A stretch of DNA of 64,000 nucleotides from Xanthomonas euroxanthea (GTDB lineage Bacteria; Pseudomonadota; Gammaproteobacteria; Xanthomonadales; Xanthomonadaceae). Below, piece after piece: positions 26,806-36,322 of this stretch. The DNA is taken from the NCBI RefSeq assembly GCF_900476395.1, contig NZ_UIHB01000002.1:775126-839125 (forward strand), in the 5' to 3' direction. A program made the position numbers and the translations under genes. How positions within the stretch are numbered: the first letter of the stretch is position 1; every line of letters begins with the position of its first letter. The notes under the pieces are model-generated. The model ran no database searches. It saw nothing but the letters and a program-made list of their open reading frames with translations, and was not told the DNA's origin.

Positions 26806-29183
26806 CAGCTCTCGCTCTTCAGCTTGGCCAGACGCAGCCAGGTATCGACCACCGTGTCAGGATTCAGCGACACCGACTCGATGCCTTCCTGCATCAGCCA
26901 CTCGGCCAGCTCCGGGTGATCCGACGGCCCCTGGCCGCAGATGCCCACGTACTTGCCCTTGGCGCGCGCCGATTTGATCGCCATCGACAGCAGCTTCTTG
27001 ACCGCCGGATTCCGCTCGTCGAACAGATGCGCCACGATCGACGAATCGCGGTCCAGGCCCAGGGTCAGCTGGGTCAGGTCGTTGGAGCCGATCGAGAAAC
27101 CGTCGAAGATCTCCAGGAACTCGTCGGCCAGCAACGCATTGGACGGCAGCTCGCACATCATGATGATCTTCAGGCCGTTCTCGCCCTGCTTGAGCCCGTT
27201 CTGCTCCAGCACTTCGATCACCTTGCGGCCTTCTTCCAGCGTACGCACGAACGGGATCATCACCCAGAGGTTGTCCAGGCCCATCTCGTTGCGCACCTTC
27301 AGCACCGCCTTGCACTCCAGCGAGAAGGCCTTGGTGAAGGACGGGTCGACGTAGCGGCTGGCGCCACGGAAGCCGATCATCGGGTTCTCTTCATGCGGCT
27401 CGTAGCGCGTGCCGCCGATCAGGTTGGCGTACTCGTTGGACTTGAAGTCCGACAGGCGCACGATCACCGTGTTCGGCGCCACCGAGGCGGTCAGCGTCGC
27501 GATGCCCTCGGCCAGGCGGTTGACGTAGAAGCTCACCGGATCGCCGTAGCCGGCGGTCTTGGCGTCGATCTTCTTGCGGACGTCGGCGTCCTGCTTGTCG
27601 TACTCCAGCAGCGCGTTGGGATGGATGCCGATATGCGCGGCAATGATCATTTCCAGGCGTGCCAGGCCGATGCCGGCGTTGGGCAGCTGGCCGAAGTCGA
27701 ACGCGCGCTCGGGGTTGGCCACGTTCATCATGATCTTGAGCGGGGCAGGCGGCATGTTGCCCAGGTCGGTGGTGGTGCGCTCGAACGGCAGCAGGCCGTC
27801 GTAGATGAAGCCGGTATCGCCTTCGGCGCAGCTGACCGTCACTTCCTGGCCGTCGCTGATCACGTCGGTGGCGTTGCCCGAACCGACCACGGCCGGCACG
27901 CCGAGTTCGCGCGCGATGATCGCTGCATGGCAGGTGCGGCCGCCACGGTTGGTGACGATGGCCGAGGCCCGCTTCATCACCGGCTCCCAATCCGGATCGG
28001 TCATGTCGGCGATCAACACGTCGCCGGCCTGCACGCGATTCATGTCGTCCAGCGAACGCACCACGCGGGCCACGCCGCTGCCGATCTTGGCGCCCACCGC
28101 ACGGCCCTCGACCAGGACCTTGGCGTCCTTGGCTTCCAGCGAGAAACGCTCGATCTGGGTGGCATGGCTGCGCGACTTCACGGTCTCCGGGCGCGCCTGC
28201 ACGATGAACAGCTTGCCGCTGACACCGTCCTTGGCCCACTCGATATCCATCGGGCGGCCGTAATGCTTTTCGATCACCAGTGCCTGCTTGGAGAGCTCCT
28301 GCACGTCTTCGTCGCTGATCGAGAAGGTGCTGCGCAGTTCCACCGGCGTGTCTTCGGTACGCACGCGCTCGCCGGGCACGTCCGAATAGACCATGCGGAT
28401 CGCCTTGCTGCCGAGCGAGCGGCGCAGGATTGCCGGCTTGCCCGCAGTCAGCGTGGGCTTGTAGACATAGAACTCGTCCGGGTTGACCGCGCCCTGCACG
28501 ACCATCTCGCCCAGGCCGAAGCTGGAGGTGACGAACACCACATCGCGGAAGCCCGATTCGGTGTCCAGGGTGAACAGCACGCCGGCCGCACCGACGCCCG
28601 AGCGCACCATCAACTGCACGCCGGCCGACAGGAACACGTCTTCGTGCTTGAAACCATGATGCACGCGATAGGCGATCGCACGATCGTTGTAGAGGCTGGC
28701 GAACACTTCCTTGACCTTGTGCACGACATCGTCGGCGCCGGTGACATTGAGGAAGGTTTCCTGCTGACCGGCGAACGAGGCATCGGGCAGATCTTCGGCG
28801 GTGGCCGACGAACGCACCGCCACGGCCACCTCGCCGCCACCGTTTTCCGCGCACAGCTGTGCGTAGGCGGTGCGGATGTCGCGGTCCAGTTCCGGTTGCA
28901 GCGGCGCATCGATCACCCAGCCGCGGATTTCCTTGCCGGCGATGGTGAGGGCGCCAACATCTTCGACGTCCAGCGTTGCAAGCTTGTCGAAGATCCGCTT
29001 GGACAGATCGTTATGCGCGATGAAGTCCTTGAAAGCTTCGGCGGTGGTCGCATATCCACCGGGAACCGAGACGCCAAGCCCGGCCAGGTTGCCGATCATC
29101 TCGCCGAGCGAGGAATTCTTACCGCCTACGCGGGCCAGATCGGCCAGGCGTAGCTCATGCAACCACAGGATATTCTCGTTCAA
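26805..29183 (-). CDS. ppsA: Phosphoenolpyruvate synthase
   Basis: A 792-residue enzyme that makes PEP from pyruvate and ATP in gluconeogenesis. The N-terminal ATP-binding domain has [13 protein letters not shown]; the swivelling domain has H419 in [15 protein letters not shown], and the TIM-barrel end has [12 protein letters not shown] with the catalytic Cys. Start is TTG 29183 (encoded context [11 protein letters not shown]), with GGAG eight bases upstream; it gives exactly the family length. The larger frame to 29312 runs back through the promoter. The divergent gene encodes its regulator. Confidence 0.97.
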   Translation of the reverse strand: MNENILWLHELRLADLARVGGKNSSLGEMIGNLAGLGVSVPGGYATTAEAFKDFIAHNDLSKRIFDKLATLDVEDVGALTIAGKEIRGWVIDAPLQPELDRDIRTAYAQLCAENGGGEVAVAVRSSATAEDLPDASFAGQQETFLNVTGADDVVHKVKEVFASLYNDRAIAYRVHHGFKHEDVFLSAGVQLMVRSGVGAAGVLFTLDTESGFRDVVFVTSSFGLGEMVVQGAVNPDEFYVYKPTLTAGKPAILRRSLGSKAIRMVYSDVPGERVRTEDTPVELRSTFSISDEDVQELSKQALVIEKHYGRPMDIEWAKDGVSGKLFIVQARPETVKSRSHATQIERFSLEAKDAKVLVEGRAVGAKIGSGVARVVRSLDDMNRVQAGDVLIADMTDPDWEPVMKRASAIVTNRGGRTCHAAIIARELGVPAVVGSGNATDVISDGQEVTVSCAEGDTGFIYDGLLPFERTTTDLGNMPPAPLKIMMNVANPERAFDFGQLPNAGIGLARLEMIIAAHIGIHPNALLEYDKQDADVRKKIDAKTAGYGDPVSFYVNRLAEGIATLTASVAPNTVIVRLSDFKSNEYANLIGGTRYEPHEENPMIGFRGASRYVDPSFTKAFSLECKAVLKVRNEMGLDNLWVMIPFVRTLEEGRKVIEVLEQNGLKQGENGLKIIMMCELPSNALLADEFLEIFDGFSIGSNDLTQLTLGLDRDSSIVAHLFDERNPAVKKLLSMAIKSARAKGKYVGICGQGPSDHPELAEWLMQEGIESVSLNPDTVVDTWLRLAKLKSES

Positions 29184-29325
29184 GCGCGATGCTCCGTATG
29201 GCCATCGCCCGAGCGGGCTGGATGGCCGCGTCCGTAGGAAGAAGCCGCTATGATGCAGTGCACAGCGGAATCTGCACAAGCATGAACCCGTAAGTTTTGG
29301 ACACCAGTTCAAAGAGGTGGTCTTG

Positions 29326-30147
29326 ATGTCAACAATTCGGCCGGTGTTCTACGTCTCTGATGGAACCGGTATCACCGCTGAAACGATTGGGCATAGCCTG
29401 CTCACGCAGTTCAGCGGATTCAACTTCGTCACCGACCGCATGTCGTTCATTGATGATGCAGAAAAAGCGCGCGATGCGGCGTTGCGCGTGCGCGCGGCAG
29501 GCGAGCGGTACCAGGTGCGCCCGGTGGTGGTCAATTCCTGCGTCGACCCCCAACTGAGCATGATCCTGGCCGAAAGCGGCGCCCTGATGCTGGACGTGTT
29601 CGCGCCCTTCATCGAACCGCTGGAGCGCGAGCTCAATGCGCCGCGGCATTCGCGGGTGGGGCGTGCGCACGGCATGGTGGATTTCGAGACCTATCACCGC
29701 CGCATCAACGCGATGAACTTTGCGCTGAGCCACGATGACGGCATCGCACTCAATTACGACGAGGCCGACGTGATCCTGGTGGCGGTGTCGCGCGCCGGCA
29801 AGACGCCGACCTGCATCTACCTGGCATTGCATTACGGCATCCGCGCCGCCAACTATCCGTTGACCGAGGAAGACCTGGAAAACGAGCGCCTGCCGCCGCG
29901 CCTGCGCAACTACCGCAGCAAGCTGTTCGGCCTGACCATCGACCCGGAGCGGTTGCAGCAGATCCGCCAGGAGCGGCGTGCCAATTCACGCTACAGCGCG
30001 GCAGAGACCTGCCGGCGCGAGGTGGCCACCGCCGAGCGCATGTTCCAGATGGAGCGCATTCCGACATTGAGCACTACCAATACCTCGATCGAGGAGATTT
30101 CCAGCAAGGTGTTGTCCACGCTGGGGCTGCAACGCGAGATGTTTTGA
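29326..30147 (+). CDS. ppsR: PEP synthase regulatory protein (bifunctional kinase/pyrophosphorylase)
   Basis: A 273-residue DUF299-family protein that inactivates PpsA by ADP-dependent phosphorylation of a threonine and reactivates it by phosphate-dependent cleavage. The motifs [19 protein letters not shown] and the P-loop [18 protein letters not shown] are intact. It is divergent from ppsA with 142 bp between the starts. ATG 29326 follows an AGAGG site; the GTG at 29317 is a less likely start. Confidence 0.96.
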   Translation: MSTIRPVFYVSDGTGITAETIGHSLLTQFSGFNFVTDRMSFIDDAEKARDAALRVRAAGERYQVRPVVVNSCVDPQLSMILAESGALMLDVFAPFIEPLERELNAPRHSRVGRAHGMVDFETYHRRINAMNFALSHDDGIALNYDEADVILVAVSRAGKTPTCIYLALHYGIRAANYPLTEEDLENERLPPRLRNYRSKLFGLTIDPERLQQIRQERRANSRYSAAETCRREVATAERMFQMERIPTLSTTNTSIEEISSKVLSTLGLQREMF

Positions 30148-30347
30148 GGCGGGGATGGGTGTGGCGGGATTGGGGATTAGGGCGCTGCGTAGCGCGTTCA
30201 GGATCCCGGTTTGCCGTGGGGTAATTAGGGTTTGTCGGCAAGCGTCAAGGAAACACAGCGGGCGGGGCAGTGCTCCGCCAAGGTAGGCCTGCCGGTGGCC
30301 GGTCGTCAATGCTGCCCGTGCGGCAGCGCAGCGTGTAGGATCGGTTC

Positions 30348-30857
30348 ATGGCGCAAGCACTGAGTAAACTCGAACGCATCCCCAAGTTGAGCCGGTTCGG
30401 CTGGCTGATGGGCTTGTACGCAGAAAACTTCCAGCACCTGACCCGGTTGTTTGCACCGGCCGACCTCGCTCCGGGCTCCTACGTGTCCTCGATCGGCGAT
30501 GGCCTGGACCTGCGTATGGACGTGATCGAATGCCACCGCTACACGGTCGAGCTGCGGCTGACCTACGACCTGTGCGACCCGGTGACCGGCGAGCCGGACC
30601 CGTCGGCCTATGTGCGGCTGTACCGCGATGCCCGCCAGGCCGAGACCACCCATTGCTATGTCGGCCGTCGCTGGCAGGACGTGATGGGCCTGTTTCCGCC
30701 GCCGGCCGAGCTGATCAGCCACCGCATGCGCATGAACACCTTCCTGGGCAAGTGGCTGGACTATCTGGCCGAGCGCGGCCATGGCGTGGCCACCTTGCGC
30801 CTGGATGCCGAGTACGTGGCGCCACCGCGCCCCGGTGCGCAGGCCGCGGCCGGCTGA
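30348..30857 (+). CDS. DUF1249 family protein (YqiB-like)
   Basis: A 169-residue protein with the DUF1249 pattern: NFxxLxRLFP-like segment at the start (ENFQHLTRLF), then HRYTVELRLTYDLCD, and the acidic DPSAYVRLYRDARQAE. E. coli YqiB sits next to the NUDIX gene nudF; here too the next gene is a NUDIX hydrolase, 64 bp downstream. Function is unknown. Confidence 0.88.
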   Translation: MAQALSKLERIPKLSRFGWLMGLYAENFQHLTRLFAPADLAPGSYVSSIGDGLDLRMDVIECHRYTVELRLTYDLCDPVTGEPDPSAYVRLYRDARQAETTHCYVGRRWQDVMGLFPPPAELISHRMRMNTFLGKWLDYLAERGHGVATLRLDAEYVAPPRPGAQAAAG

Positions 30858-30921
30858 GTCTGCGCCACGCCGCTTGGGCGGCATCGGTCATACTGATGCG
30901 CTCGATGTCAGATCGCCCGCC

Positions 30922-31410
30922 ATGCCCTATACCCCCATCGTCGCCACGCTCGGTTACTTGTTGTCGCCCGACGGCACCCAGGTCCTGATGATCCATCGCA
31001 ATGCCCGCCCCGGCGATCAGCATCTGGGCAAGTACAACGGGCTCGGCGGCAAGGTGGAGCCGGACGAAGACGTGCTGGCCGGCATGCGCCGCGAAATTCG
31101 CGAAGAGGCCGGTGTGGAGTGCGGCGACATGCAACTGCGCGGCACCATCAGCTGGCCGGGATTCGGCAAGCATGGCGAGGACTGGCTGGGCTTCGTGTTC
31201 CTGATCCACAGCTTCGAAGGCGAGCCTCAGGCCTCCAACCCGGAAGGCACGCTGGAATGGGTGGCGATCGACCGCATGGACCAGGTGCCGATGTGGGAGG
31301 GCGACCGCAATTTCCTGCCGCTGGTCTTCGATGGCGACCCGCGCCCGTTTCATGGCGTGATGCCGTATCGCGACGGACGCATGCAGTCGTGGACGTACTC
31401 GCGCGTCTGA
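30922..31410 (+). CDS. NUDIX hydrolase, 8-oxo-dGTP diphosphatase-like
   Basis: A 162-residue NUDIX enzyme. The box is complete from GGKVEPDEDVLAGM to RREIREEAGVE. YNGLGGKVE and the C-terminal NFLPLVFDGD with PFHGVMPYRDG resemble the MTH1/MutT-like group that hydrolyses oxidised purine triphosphates. Substrate is inferred and could also be another nucleotide. Start ATG 30922; the longer frame overlaps the DUF1249 gene. Confidence 0.9.
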   Translation: MPYTPIVATLGYLLSPDGTQVLMIHRNARPGDQHLGKYNGLGGKVEPDEDVLAGMRREIREEAGVECGDMQLRGTISWPGFGKHGEDWLGFVFLIHSFEGEPQASNPEGTLEWVAIDRMDQVPMWEGDRNFLPLVFDGDPRPFHGVMPYRDGRMQSWTYSRV

Positions 31411-31732
31411 GTGGCGATCCGGTCAGGTGCAGTCGTCAGGCGAGCGCGGCCGCAGCCGGATGGCCGCCGGTGTCTTCCTGCGCCTGCGCACTGTTTCTTG
31501 TCTTCCCTAGACCGTGTAGTTCGGTCAGTGACGGCAATGCACGCAGGACAAGGTTGGCGAGCGCAAGCGCAAGCGGGCGTTGCACGCTGTGGCCACATGC
31601 CGGTCGCATTCGTCTCCACGCATTTCTCCACACCCGCTGTGGATGGATCCTGCGCAAGTCTGTGGACAACTGCGCGCGCGCCTTGCGGCGCAAGGCCGCC
31701 ACGTCGGCTGGTGAAAATTTCGCCAGCCGTGT
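31411..31732. other. 322-bp intergenic stretch with a cluster of DnaA-box-like sites
   Basis: No convincing gene. At 31624-31669 there are three nonamers close to TTATCCACA: TTCTCCACA (31624), TGTGGATGG (31638, reverse) and TGTGGACAA (31661, reverse). Confidence 0.4.
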
Positions 31733-32494
31733 TTACTGCGCGGTCCAGCCGCCATCGATGGCGATCGCCTGCCCGGTGATGTTGCGCGCGGCATGCGACA
31801 TCAGGAACGCGACCGTGCCGGCGAGTTCGTCGTAGTCGATGAAGGCGCCCTTGGGCATCGGCTTGAGCATCACATCGCGGATCACCGCCTCTTCGGCGAT
31901 GCCGCGCGTGCGCGACTGGTCGGTGATCTGGCGCTCCACCAGCGGGGTGCGCACGTAGCTCGGGCACAGCGTGTTGACGGTGATGTCGCAGTCGGCGGTC
32001 TCCAGGGCGATGACCTTGGCCAGGCCGACCAGACCGTGCTTGGCGGCGACATAGGCACTCTTGTACGGGCTGGCGACCAGCGAGTGGATGCTGCCGATAT
32101 TGACGATGCGCCCGTAGCCGGCCGCGCGCATGCCGGGCAGGACCGCGCGGCCGAGCCGTGCGGCGCCGGTCAGCATCACATCCACCAGCAAGGCCCAGCG
32201 CTGCATCGGGAAGTCTTCCAGCGCCGACACCTGCTGCAGCCCGGCATTGTTGACCAGCACCTGCGGCGCACGCGTCGCGCTTGCCAATGCCTGCGCGATG
32301 CTGTGCTCGTCGGTGACGTCCAGCGCCAGCGCTTCGGCCGAGCCACCGGTCGCGCGCAGGCCCTGCGCCGTGCGTTCGGCCGCCGCCAGGTCCATGTCGC
32401 TGACGATCAGGTGGTGGCCGCCGGCAGCCAGCTCGGTGGCGATACCGGCGCCGATGCCGCTGCCTGCGCCGGTGATCAGGATGCTGCGCTTCAT
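31733..32494 (-). CDS. bdhA: 3-hydroxybutyrate dehydrogenase
   Basis: A 253-residue short-chain dehydrogenase that oxidises (R)-3-hydroxybutyrate to acetoacetate with NAD. The Rossmann glycine motif is ITGAGSGIGAGIA; the catalytic residues are S135, Y148 and K152 in SPYKSAYVAAKHG, and the HBDH-typical NTLCPSYVRTPLVE and QAIAIDGGW are present. The linked phaE-phaC genes suggest that it works in polyhydroxybutyrate breakdown. Start ATG 32494; the longer frame has no support. Confidence 0.92.
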   Translation of the reverse strand: MKRSILITGAGSGIGAGIATELAAGGHHLIVSDMDLAAAERTAQGLRATGGSAEALALDVTDEHSIAQALASATRAPQVLVNNAGLQQVSALEDFPMQRWALLVDVMLTGAARLGRAVLPGMRAAGYGRIVNIGSIHSLVASPYKSAYVAAKHGLVGLAKVIALETADCDITVNTLCPSYVRTPLVERQITDQSRTRGIAEEAVIRDVMLKPMPKGAFIDYDELAGTVAFLMSHAARNITGQAIAIDGGWTAQ

Positions 32495-32624
32495 GCTGCC
32501 CTCGTCGTTGATCGTGCCCGGCCGGACCGGCCGCGTCGACCGCCAGACTAGCCCATGGCGCGAAACGGTCGCCTGCATGGCGTGCGCGCGTTACCCTTTG
32601 CGCCTTGCACTTCTCAGGTTCCGC

Positions 32625-33239
32625 ATGAAACGCCATTTCTCGATGCTGCGCGATTTCCAACTGGCGGACTGGTTCACCCTGGCCAACGCCTTCTGCGGCA
32701 CCGGCGCGGTGTTTGCGTCGATGCGCTTCCTGCAGGAAGGCCATCGCGGCGACCTGCTGCTGGGCATGGCGCTGATCCCGCTGGCGTTCGTGTTCGATGC
32801 GCTGGACGGCCACGTGGCTCGCTGGCGCAAGGCGTCCTCGACCCTGGGCCGCGAGCTGGATTCACTGGCCGACGTGATCTCGTTCGGGGTGGCGCCTGCG
32901 GCACTGGGCTATGCCTGCGGCATGCGCGGCGGCTGGGATTGGCTGGTGCTGAGCTATTTCGTCTGCTGCGGCGTGAGCCGGCTGGCGCGCTACAACGTCA
33001 CCGCCGAAGAGATCGCCGGCGAGGCCGACAAGGTGCCGTACTTCGAAGGCACCCCGATTCCCACCAGCCTGCTGCTGGTGATCCTGCTGGCGGTGGCCGC
33101 CAGCAGTGGCCATATCGGCCAGACCTTGTGGTGGGGCCAGTGGCAGCTCGGGCCGTGGCAGTTCCACCCGTTGGTGCTGCTGTTTGCGGTGTCCGGCTCG
33201 CTGATGATCAGCAAGACGTTGCGGATCCCCAAACCCTGA
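32625..33239 (+). CDS. pssA: CDP-diacylglycerol-serine O-phosphatidyltransferase
   Basis: A 204-residue polytopic CDP-alcohol phosphatidyltransferase that makes phosphatidylserine, the precursor of phosphatidylethanolamine. The catalytic motif is DALDGHVARW then LGRELDSLAD, matching DGxxAR-x8-G-x3-D-x3-D. The hydrophobic FTLANAFCGTGAVFASM precedes it. An ATG at 32643 is a shorter alternative start. It lies 57 bp ahead of phaE on the same strand. Confidence 0.92.
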   Translation: MKRHFSMLRDFQLADWFTLANAFCGTGAVFASMRFLQEGHRGDLLLGMALIPLAFVFDALDGHVARWRKASSTLGRELDSLADVISFGVAPAALGYACGMRGGWDWLVLSYFVCCGVSRLARYNVTAEEIAGEADKVPYFEGTPIPTSLLLVILLAVAASSGHIGQTLWWGQWQLGPWQFHPLVLLFAVSGSLMISKTLRIPKP

Positions 33240-33296
33240 CCGGTACAGCCGGGCGCACGCGGTAGGATGGCTGGTGGACAGTCACGGGAAGGGATC

Positions 33297-34460
33297 ATGG
33301 CAACCAGCGGTTCGGACAACGGCAACTTCGAAGACAAGGCGCGCCAGTACTGGAGCGCCTGGGGAGATGCCATGCGCCACGGCCAGTCCGGCGCCGCTGC
33401 GCAGCCCGGCGCCGTTCCCGGCATGGGGCCGGGCACCGAGCCACCGCAGGATTGGCGCAAGGCGATGGACTGGTGGTCGCAGCTGCTGCCCACGCAGGCC
33501 GCACCGCAGGCGCAGGAGGCGACCGACCGCTTTCGTCATCAGGCCGGCGATTGGTTCGGCACCATGCAGCAGGTGGCCGCGCAGTTTGCCGGGCGCGACA
33601 CCTCGGCCAACGAGGTCTCCGAGGCCTGGCGGCGCGCCGTGCAGGGGCAGGGCGAGCAGCTGATGCAATGGACGCTGGGCTCGCTGCGTGGCGGCAGCCC
33701 GGGCGGCTTCGACCCGTGGCTGCAGGACGCCGCGCAGGCCCTGGCAAAGTGGCGGGAGGAAAACGCGCCGTGGCTGGACATGCCGGCGTTCGGCCTGAAC
33801 CGCAATCACCAGGCGCGCCTGCAGACGCTGGCCCGTGCGCAGCAGGAATACCAGGCGCAGTCGCAGGCCTATGGCGAACAACTCAAGTCGGCCATCGAGC
33901 AGGCATTCGGGCGGTTTGCCTCCAAGCTGAGCGAGCACGAAACCAGCGGCAGTCAGCTGACCAGCGCGCGTGCCTTGTTCGACCTGTGGATCGAGGCTGC
34001 CGAAGAGTCGTATGCCGACGTCGCGCTGTCCGACCAGTTTCGTGAGGTGTACGGCGGCTTTGCCAATGCGCATATGCGCTTGCGCGCCGCGCTGCAGGAA
34101 GAAGTGGAGCAGCTGAGCGAACGTTTCGGGATGCCCACGCGTTCGGAGATGGACGCCGCGCACCGCCGCATCGCCGAGCTGGAACGTGCGGTGCGGCGCC
34201 TGCTGCGCACCGCGGCCAGCCCGGCCGGCAAGCCCGCTGCAGCGGCAGCTGACCCGGTTGCGCCGGCCACGGCCAAGCGCGCCCCGGCAGCCAGGGCGGA
34301 CACTGTGCCCCAGCCGTCCGCCGCCAGGAAATCGCCGGCGAAGACCGCCCCGGCCAAAGACACGAAAGACACGAAGGTGTCGAAAAACACCTCCAGGCGT
34401 TCCGGCGGCACATCCCCCGGCACGCCGGCCGCACGCAAGCCACGGGGAGCGCAGGCATGA
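33297..34460 (+). CDS. phaE: Class III polyhydroxyalkanoate synthase subunit PhaE, with histone-like C-terminal tail
   Basis: A 387-residue non-catalytic subunit of the class III PHA synthase. The helical PhaE body contains ALFDLWIEAAEESYADVALS and FREVYGGFANAHMRLR, and ends with a coiled-coil-like IAELERAVRRLL near 300. Residues about 306-387 are an Ala/Lys/Pro-rich tail (e.g. ATAKRAPAARAD, KSPAKTAPAKDTK), similar in composition to histone H1-like tails of AlgP and PhaF. The stop overlaps the phaC start (ATGA), as expected for a stoichiometric pair. Confidence 0.93.
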   Translation: MATSGSDNGNFEDKARQYWSAWGDAMRHGQSGAAAQPGAVPGMGPGTEPPQDWRKAMDWWSQLLPTQAAPQAQEATDRFRHQAGDWFGTMQQVAAQFAGRDTSANEVSEAWRRAVQGQGEQLMQWTLGSLRGGSPGGFDPWLQDAAQALAKWREENAPWLDMPAFGLNRNHQARLQTLARAQQEYQAQSQAYGEQLKSAIEQAFGRFASKLSEHETSGSQLTSARALFDLWIEAAEESYADVALSDQFREVYGGFANAHMRLRAALQEEVEQLSERFGMPTRSEMDAAHRRIAELERAVRRLLRTAASPAGKPAAAAADPVAPATAKRAPAARADTVPQPSAARKSPAKTAPAKDTKDTKVSKNTSRRSGGTSPGTPAARKPRGAQA

Positions 34461-35533
34461 AAGGCCCGTTGGGATTCAGCGCCGAAGACCTGATGCAGGA
34501 AACCCTGTCGATGCAGCGCAAGCTGCGCGAGGGGCTCAAGTTGCTGCCCGGCGTGGAAGACGTGGATTACGGGGTGACCGAGCGCGAGGAAATCTGGCGC
34601 GACGGCAAGGTGGTGCTGTACCGCTTTGTCGGCGAGCAGGCGCCGGTGGCCAGGACGCCGCTGCTGATCGTCTATGCGCTGGTCAACCGCCCATACATGG
34701 TCGACCTGCAGGCCGACCGCTCGCTGGTCAAGGGCCTGCTGGGCCACGGCCAGGACGTCTACGTGCTGGACTGGGGCTACCCGGACCGCTCCGAGCGTTA
34801 CCTCACGCTGGAGGACTATCTGCTGCGTTACATCGATGGCGCGGTGGACCACCTGCGTGCGCAGTCGGGGCTGGAGGCGGTCGATGTGCTCGGCATCTGC
34901 CAGGGCGGCACGTTTGCGCTGTGCTACGCGGCGCTGCAGCGGCCGAAGGTGCGCAACCTGATCACCATGGTCACGCCGGTGGATTTCCATACCCCCGACA
35001 ACATGCTCTCCAACTGGGCGCGCATGGTCGATGTGGATCTGTTCGTGGACACCATGGGCAACGTGCCGGCGGATCTGATGAACGCCAGTTACCTGATGCT
35101 CAAGCCGTTCCGCCTGAATCTGCAAAAATACGTCGGCTTGCTCGACATCCTCGACGACAAGCAGGCGCTGGAAGATTTCCTGCGCATGGAGAAGTGGATC
35201 TTTGATTCGCCCGACCTGGCCGGCGAGGCATTCCGCGAGTTCGTCACCCAGTTCTATCAGCGCAATGGCCTGGTGACCGGGCAGGTGCGCATCGGCGGGG
35301 AGGCGGTCGATCTGCAGGTGGTGGACATGCCGGTGCTCAACATCTATGCCGAGCACGATCATCTGGTGCCGCCCGACGCCTCGCGTGCATTGCGTGGCCT
35401 GGTCGGCAGCGACGACTACACCGAGCTGAGTTTCCGTGGCGGGCATATCGGCATCTATGTCTCCGGGCGCGCGCAGCGCGAAGTGCCGGTGGCGATCCAC
35501 CGTTGGTTGCAGGAGCGGGGCGGCAACGCGTGA
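34457..35533 (+). CDS. phaC: Class III polyhydroxyalkanoate synthase catalytic subunit PhaC
   Basis: A 358-residue alpha/beta-hydrolase-fold synthase that polymerises hydroxyacyl-CoA into PHA at granule surfaces. The lipase-like box has Cys for Ser (GICQGGT, C148); the other triad members are D302 in YAEHDHLVPP and H331 in GGHIGIY. The short length and pairing with PhaE mark it as class III (Allochromatium type). No phaA or phaB is in the window, so the monomer supply lies elsewhere. Confidence 0.96.
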   Translation: MKGPLGFSAEDLMQETLSMQRKLREGLKLLPGVEDVDYGVTEREEIWRDGKVVLYRFVGEQAPVARTPLLIVYALVNRPYMVDLQADRSLVKGLLGHGQDVYVLDWGYPDRSERYLTLEDYLLRYIDGAVDHLRAQSGLEAVDVLGICQGGTFALCYAALQRPKVRNLITMVTPVDFHTPDNMLSNWARMVDVDLFVDTMGNVPADLMNASYLMLKPFRLNLQKYVGLLDILDDKQALEDFLRMEKWIFDSPDLAGEAFREFVTQFYQRNGLVTGQVRIGGEAVDLQVVDMPVLNIYAEHDHLVPPDASRALRGLVGSDDYTELSFRGGHIGIYVSGRAQREVPVAIHRWLQERGGNA

Positions 35534-35636
35534 GGCGAGTTCGCGTTGCGCTGCACGTGAAACCGGACGCTGCAGCCATCACGACGCGCTGTCGCTGCGC
35601 TTTCTAGACTGGGCGCCACGTTCGAAGGAGCCTTCC

Positions 35637-35837
35637 ATGGCCACGACCACCGCATTGTCCCGTTCCCTCAACGATCGCATGATCGCCGGCGTCGTCGGCG
35701 GCATCGCCCGCCGCTTCGGCTGGAGTTCCACGCTGCTGCGCGTGCTGTTCGTGATCGTGTCGATCGCCTCGGCGGCGTTTCCCGGCATCCTGGTCTATCT
35801 GATCCTGTGGCTGCTGATTCCCAACCAGGCCGACTGA
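35637..35837 (+). CDS. PspC domain protein
   Basis: A 66-residue membrane protein. It has the PspC pattern: SLNDRMIAGVVGGIARRFGW followed by STLLRVLFVIVSIAS and a second hydrophobic stretch ILVYLILWLLIPNQ. PspC proteins modulate envelope stress responses, but short forms like this are also found alone. A GGAG site precedes ATG 35637. No pspA or pspF is nearby. Confidence 0.88.
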   Translation: MATTTALSRSLNDRMIAGVVGGIARRFGWSSTLLRVLFVIVSIASAAFPGILVYLILWLLIPNQAD

Positions 35838-36322
35838 CGCCCGCCCGGCGCGGGTGGTCCGCGCTGCATGTGCTGGGCGCGGTGTGGACGCTGCCCAACA
35901 CCATGCTCGGTCTTGCGATCGGCGCCACGGGCAGCTGCTTCGGCGCGCGTCCGCGCTGGTCCGGTGCGGAACTCGCAATCGTGTTTCATGCCTGGCCATG
36001 GGGGCCGGGCGGGGCGATGACGTTGGGCAATGTGATCCTGCTCAAGGGCGCCTCGCTCGACCTGCAATGCAGCACCTATGCGCATGCCGCCGGGCTTTGC
36101 CGGCACCCGCCGGTACGCCTGGGCGATCATGAGCGGGCCCATGTCTATCAGTACATGCTGCTCGGCCCGCTGTTTCTGCCGGTGTATTTCCTGTGCGGGG
36201 GCATCCACGTTCGCAATCCGCTGGAACGGGCAGCCGACGGATATGCGCTGCATGGCCACGGCTGGTGGCCATGGGGGGCTCAGCGCAAGCGCGAGAAACC
36301 GAACAGGTCCGACAACGGGTGA
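35807..36322 (+). CDS. Conserved protein with an HExxH-like motif, function unknown
   Basis: Up to 171 residues. A hydrophobic start (HVLGAVWTLPNTMLGLAIGA) is followed by LGDHERAHVYQYMLLGPLF and PVYFLCGG. The HERAHVYQY stretch resembles an HExxH metal motif, but no separate third ligand is evident. The start is uncertain: the frame opens with GTG 35807 inside the PspC gene, and GTG 35870 would give a shorter protein. The 3' end overlaps the convergent oxidoreductase gene by 43 bp. A membrane-bound metalloprotein is possible but not shown. Confidence 0.65.
   Translation: MAADSQPGRLTPARRGWSALHVLGAVWTLPNTMLGLAIGATGSCFGARPRWSGAELAIVFHAWPWGPGGAMTLGNVILLKGASLDLQCSTYAHAAGLCRHPPVRLGDHERAHVYQYMLLGPLFLPVYFLCGGIHVRNPLERAADGYALHGHGWWPWGAQRKREKPNRSDNG

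Noticed and set aside
26757-29153. Long plus-strand open frame opposite ppsA
   Set aside because: Antisense of a conserved enzyme; the composition (His, Gln, Arg rich) is typical of a shadow.
31624-31669. A chromosomal replication origin
   Set aside because: Only three weak DnaA-like boxes, no AT-rich unwinding region and no dnaA, dnaN or gyrB next to it.
31436-31702. An 88-codon minus-strand gene downstream of bdhA
   Set aside because: No ribosome site, no motif, and a composition typical of random GC-rich DNA.
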